Source: Eulemur rufifrons | Lineage: Eukaryota > Chordata > Mammalia > Primates > Lemuridae | Length of the DNA: 64,000 nt | Direction of reading: 5' to 3' | Assembly (NCBI RefSeq): GCF_041146395.1 | Contig: NC_090997.1 | Coordinates: 36,311,501 to 36,375,500, forward strand | Shown: positions 63,455 to 64,000 of the stretch, piece by piece | Position numbering within the stretch: the first letter of the stretch is position 1 | Layout of the letters: each line of letters opens with the position of its first letter | The notes under the pieces: generated by a model | The model's input: only the letters and a program-made list of their open reading frames with translations | Database searches by the model: none | Told to the model about the DNA's origin: nothing | Translations under genes and position numbers: made by a program

Positions 63455-63670
63455 AGGCAAAGCTGTGTAATGCAGTGATTCCGAGTTTGGACTTGGGATC
63501 ACACAGGATTCAAATCTGCCTCTGCCCTTGTTTCTTAATTGTCTCTATTTGGGCAAATTGCCTAAACTTTTGAACCTCTGTTTCAAAAACAGGGATGATT
63601 TAGCTCCCTCCCAGGGTTGTAAAAATTAAGATTACATAAAAAGTACTTCAGTGCAATGTCTAGTGCATAC
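63455..63670 (+). repeat. MIR SINE, sense
   Basis: AGCTGTGTAATGCAGTGATT, GGATTCAAATCTGCCTCTGC, TTTGAACCTCTGTTTC, CCCAGGGTTGTAAAAATTAA follow MIR from start to core. Confidence 0.75.
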
Positions 63671-63985
63671 TGATTGGTTTGTGAAATGTGATTTTGTGTG
63701 AGAAGACAATTCAGTTTGTCTTTAATTCCTGGTTTTGTGTGATACGTACATGTGCAAGCACACATACACACATAGCCCAAGTTACTCAAGTTAGCAGAGT
63801 TTTAAAAAACTTAGTTTTATGAATTACATGAGGACTTTATTGAATATCCTGGAATTTATTGGCTTATTTATAAAAGAATGATAGAAGTTGCAGTTGAACA
63901 GCAACCTCTACTCTTCCTTTTTAATTTGTATACCTCTTGGAGTTTATTCCTCCTGATCATTAGTATTTGAGGTTTTGTTTTGGGA

Positions 63986-64000
63986 TTTTTTTTTTTTTTT
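63986..64000. repeat. Poly-T run cut by the window edge
   Basis: The last bases are all T. Given the other antisense Alus here, this is probably the tail of a minus-strand SINE that continues beyond the window. Confidence 0.4.

Overview
The window is nuclear DNA from a primate, most likely a lemur. Several Alu copies (19710-20045, 20761-21105, 29396-29917) carry an extra A/T-rich stretch between the two monomers (AGAAAGAAATTA, then ATATATAGAAAAAATTAGCC). They also share the right-monomer wording GTGAGCTAGGCTGACGCCACGGCACTCACTC, which is split by position in the entries below. I recognise both as features of strepsirrhine, lemur-type Alus. The young L1 tail at about 17800-19098 ends in a 3' UTR that also fits strepsirrhine L1. 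There is no prokaryotic or viral-genome character: no dense ORFs, no operons, and only one CpG island.

Layout. Positions 1-13.6 kb are AT-rich intergenic DNA made of old repeats: Tigger DNA transposons, L2, MIR, L1M and several Alus. At 13.62-14.70 kb a strong CpG island carries GC boxes, a CRE-like TGACGTGC and good plus-strand splice donors. It is almost certainly a promoter with the non-coding first exon of a plus-strand gene. From about 14.5 kb to the end I find no convincing coding exon, so the remaining roughly 49 kb probably lies in a long first intron. I could not name the gene. That stretch holds the lemur Alus, L2 fragments on both strands, a hAT-Charlie-like element split by a three-monomer Alu, a U6 snRNA retropseudogene, a long antisense L1M block containing a MER2/Tigger element, a solo LTR nested in an L2, and an L2 of about 1.9 kb split by an L1 3' end.

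Nearly all open frames in the window are chance ORFs or lie inside repeats (Alu, L1, L2, CpG-rich DNA). No intact protein-coding gene is supported. The most distinctive small features are a target-site-flanked 5' half of tRNA-Arg(UCU) at 407-482, which looks like a tailless retropseudogene, the trimeric Alu with a single target-site duplication, and a near-palindromic transposon at 9522-9704. Repeat families were assigned from memory of consensus sequences, so subfamily names and repeat edges are approximate unless a target-site duplication or terminal repeat is described.
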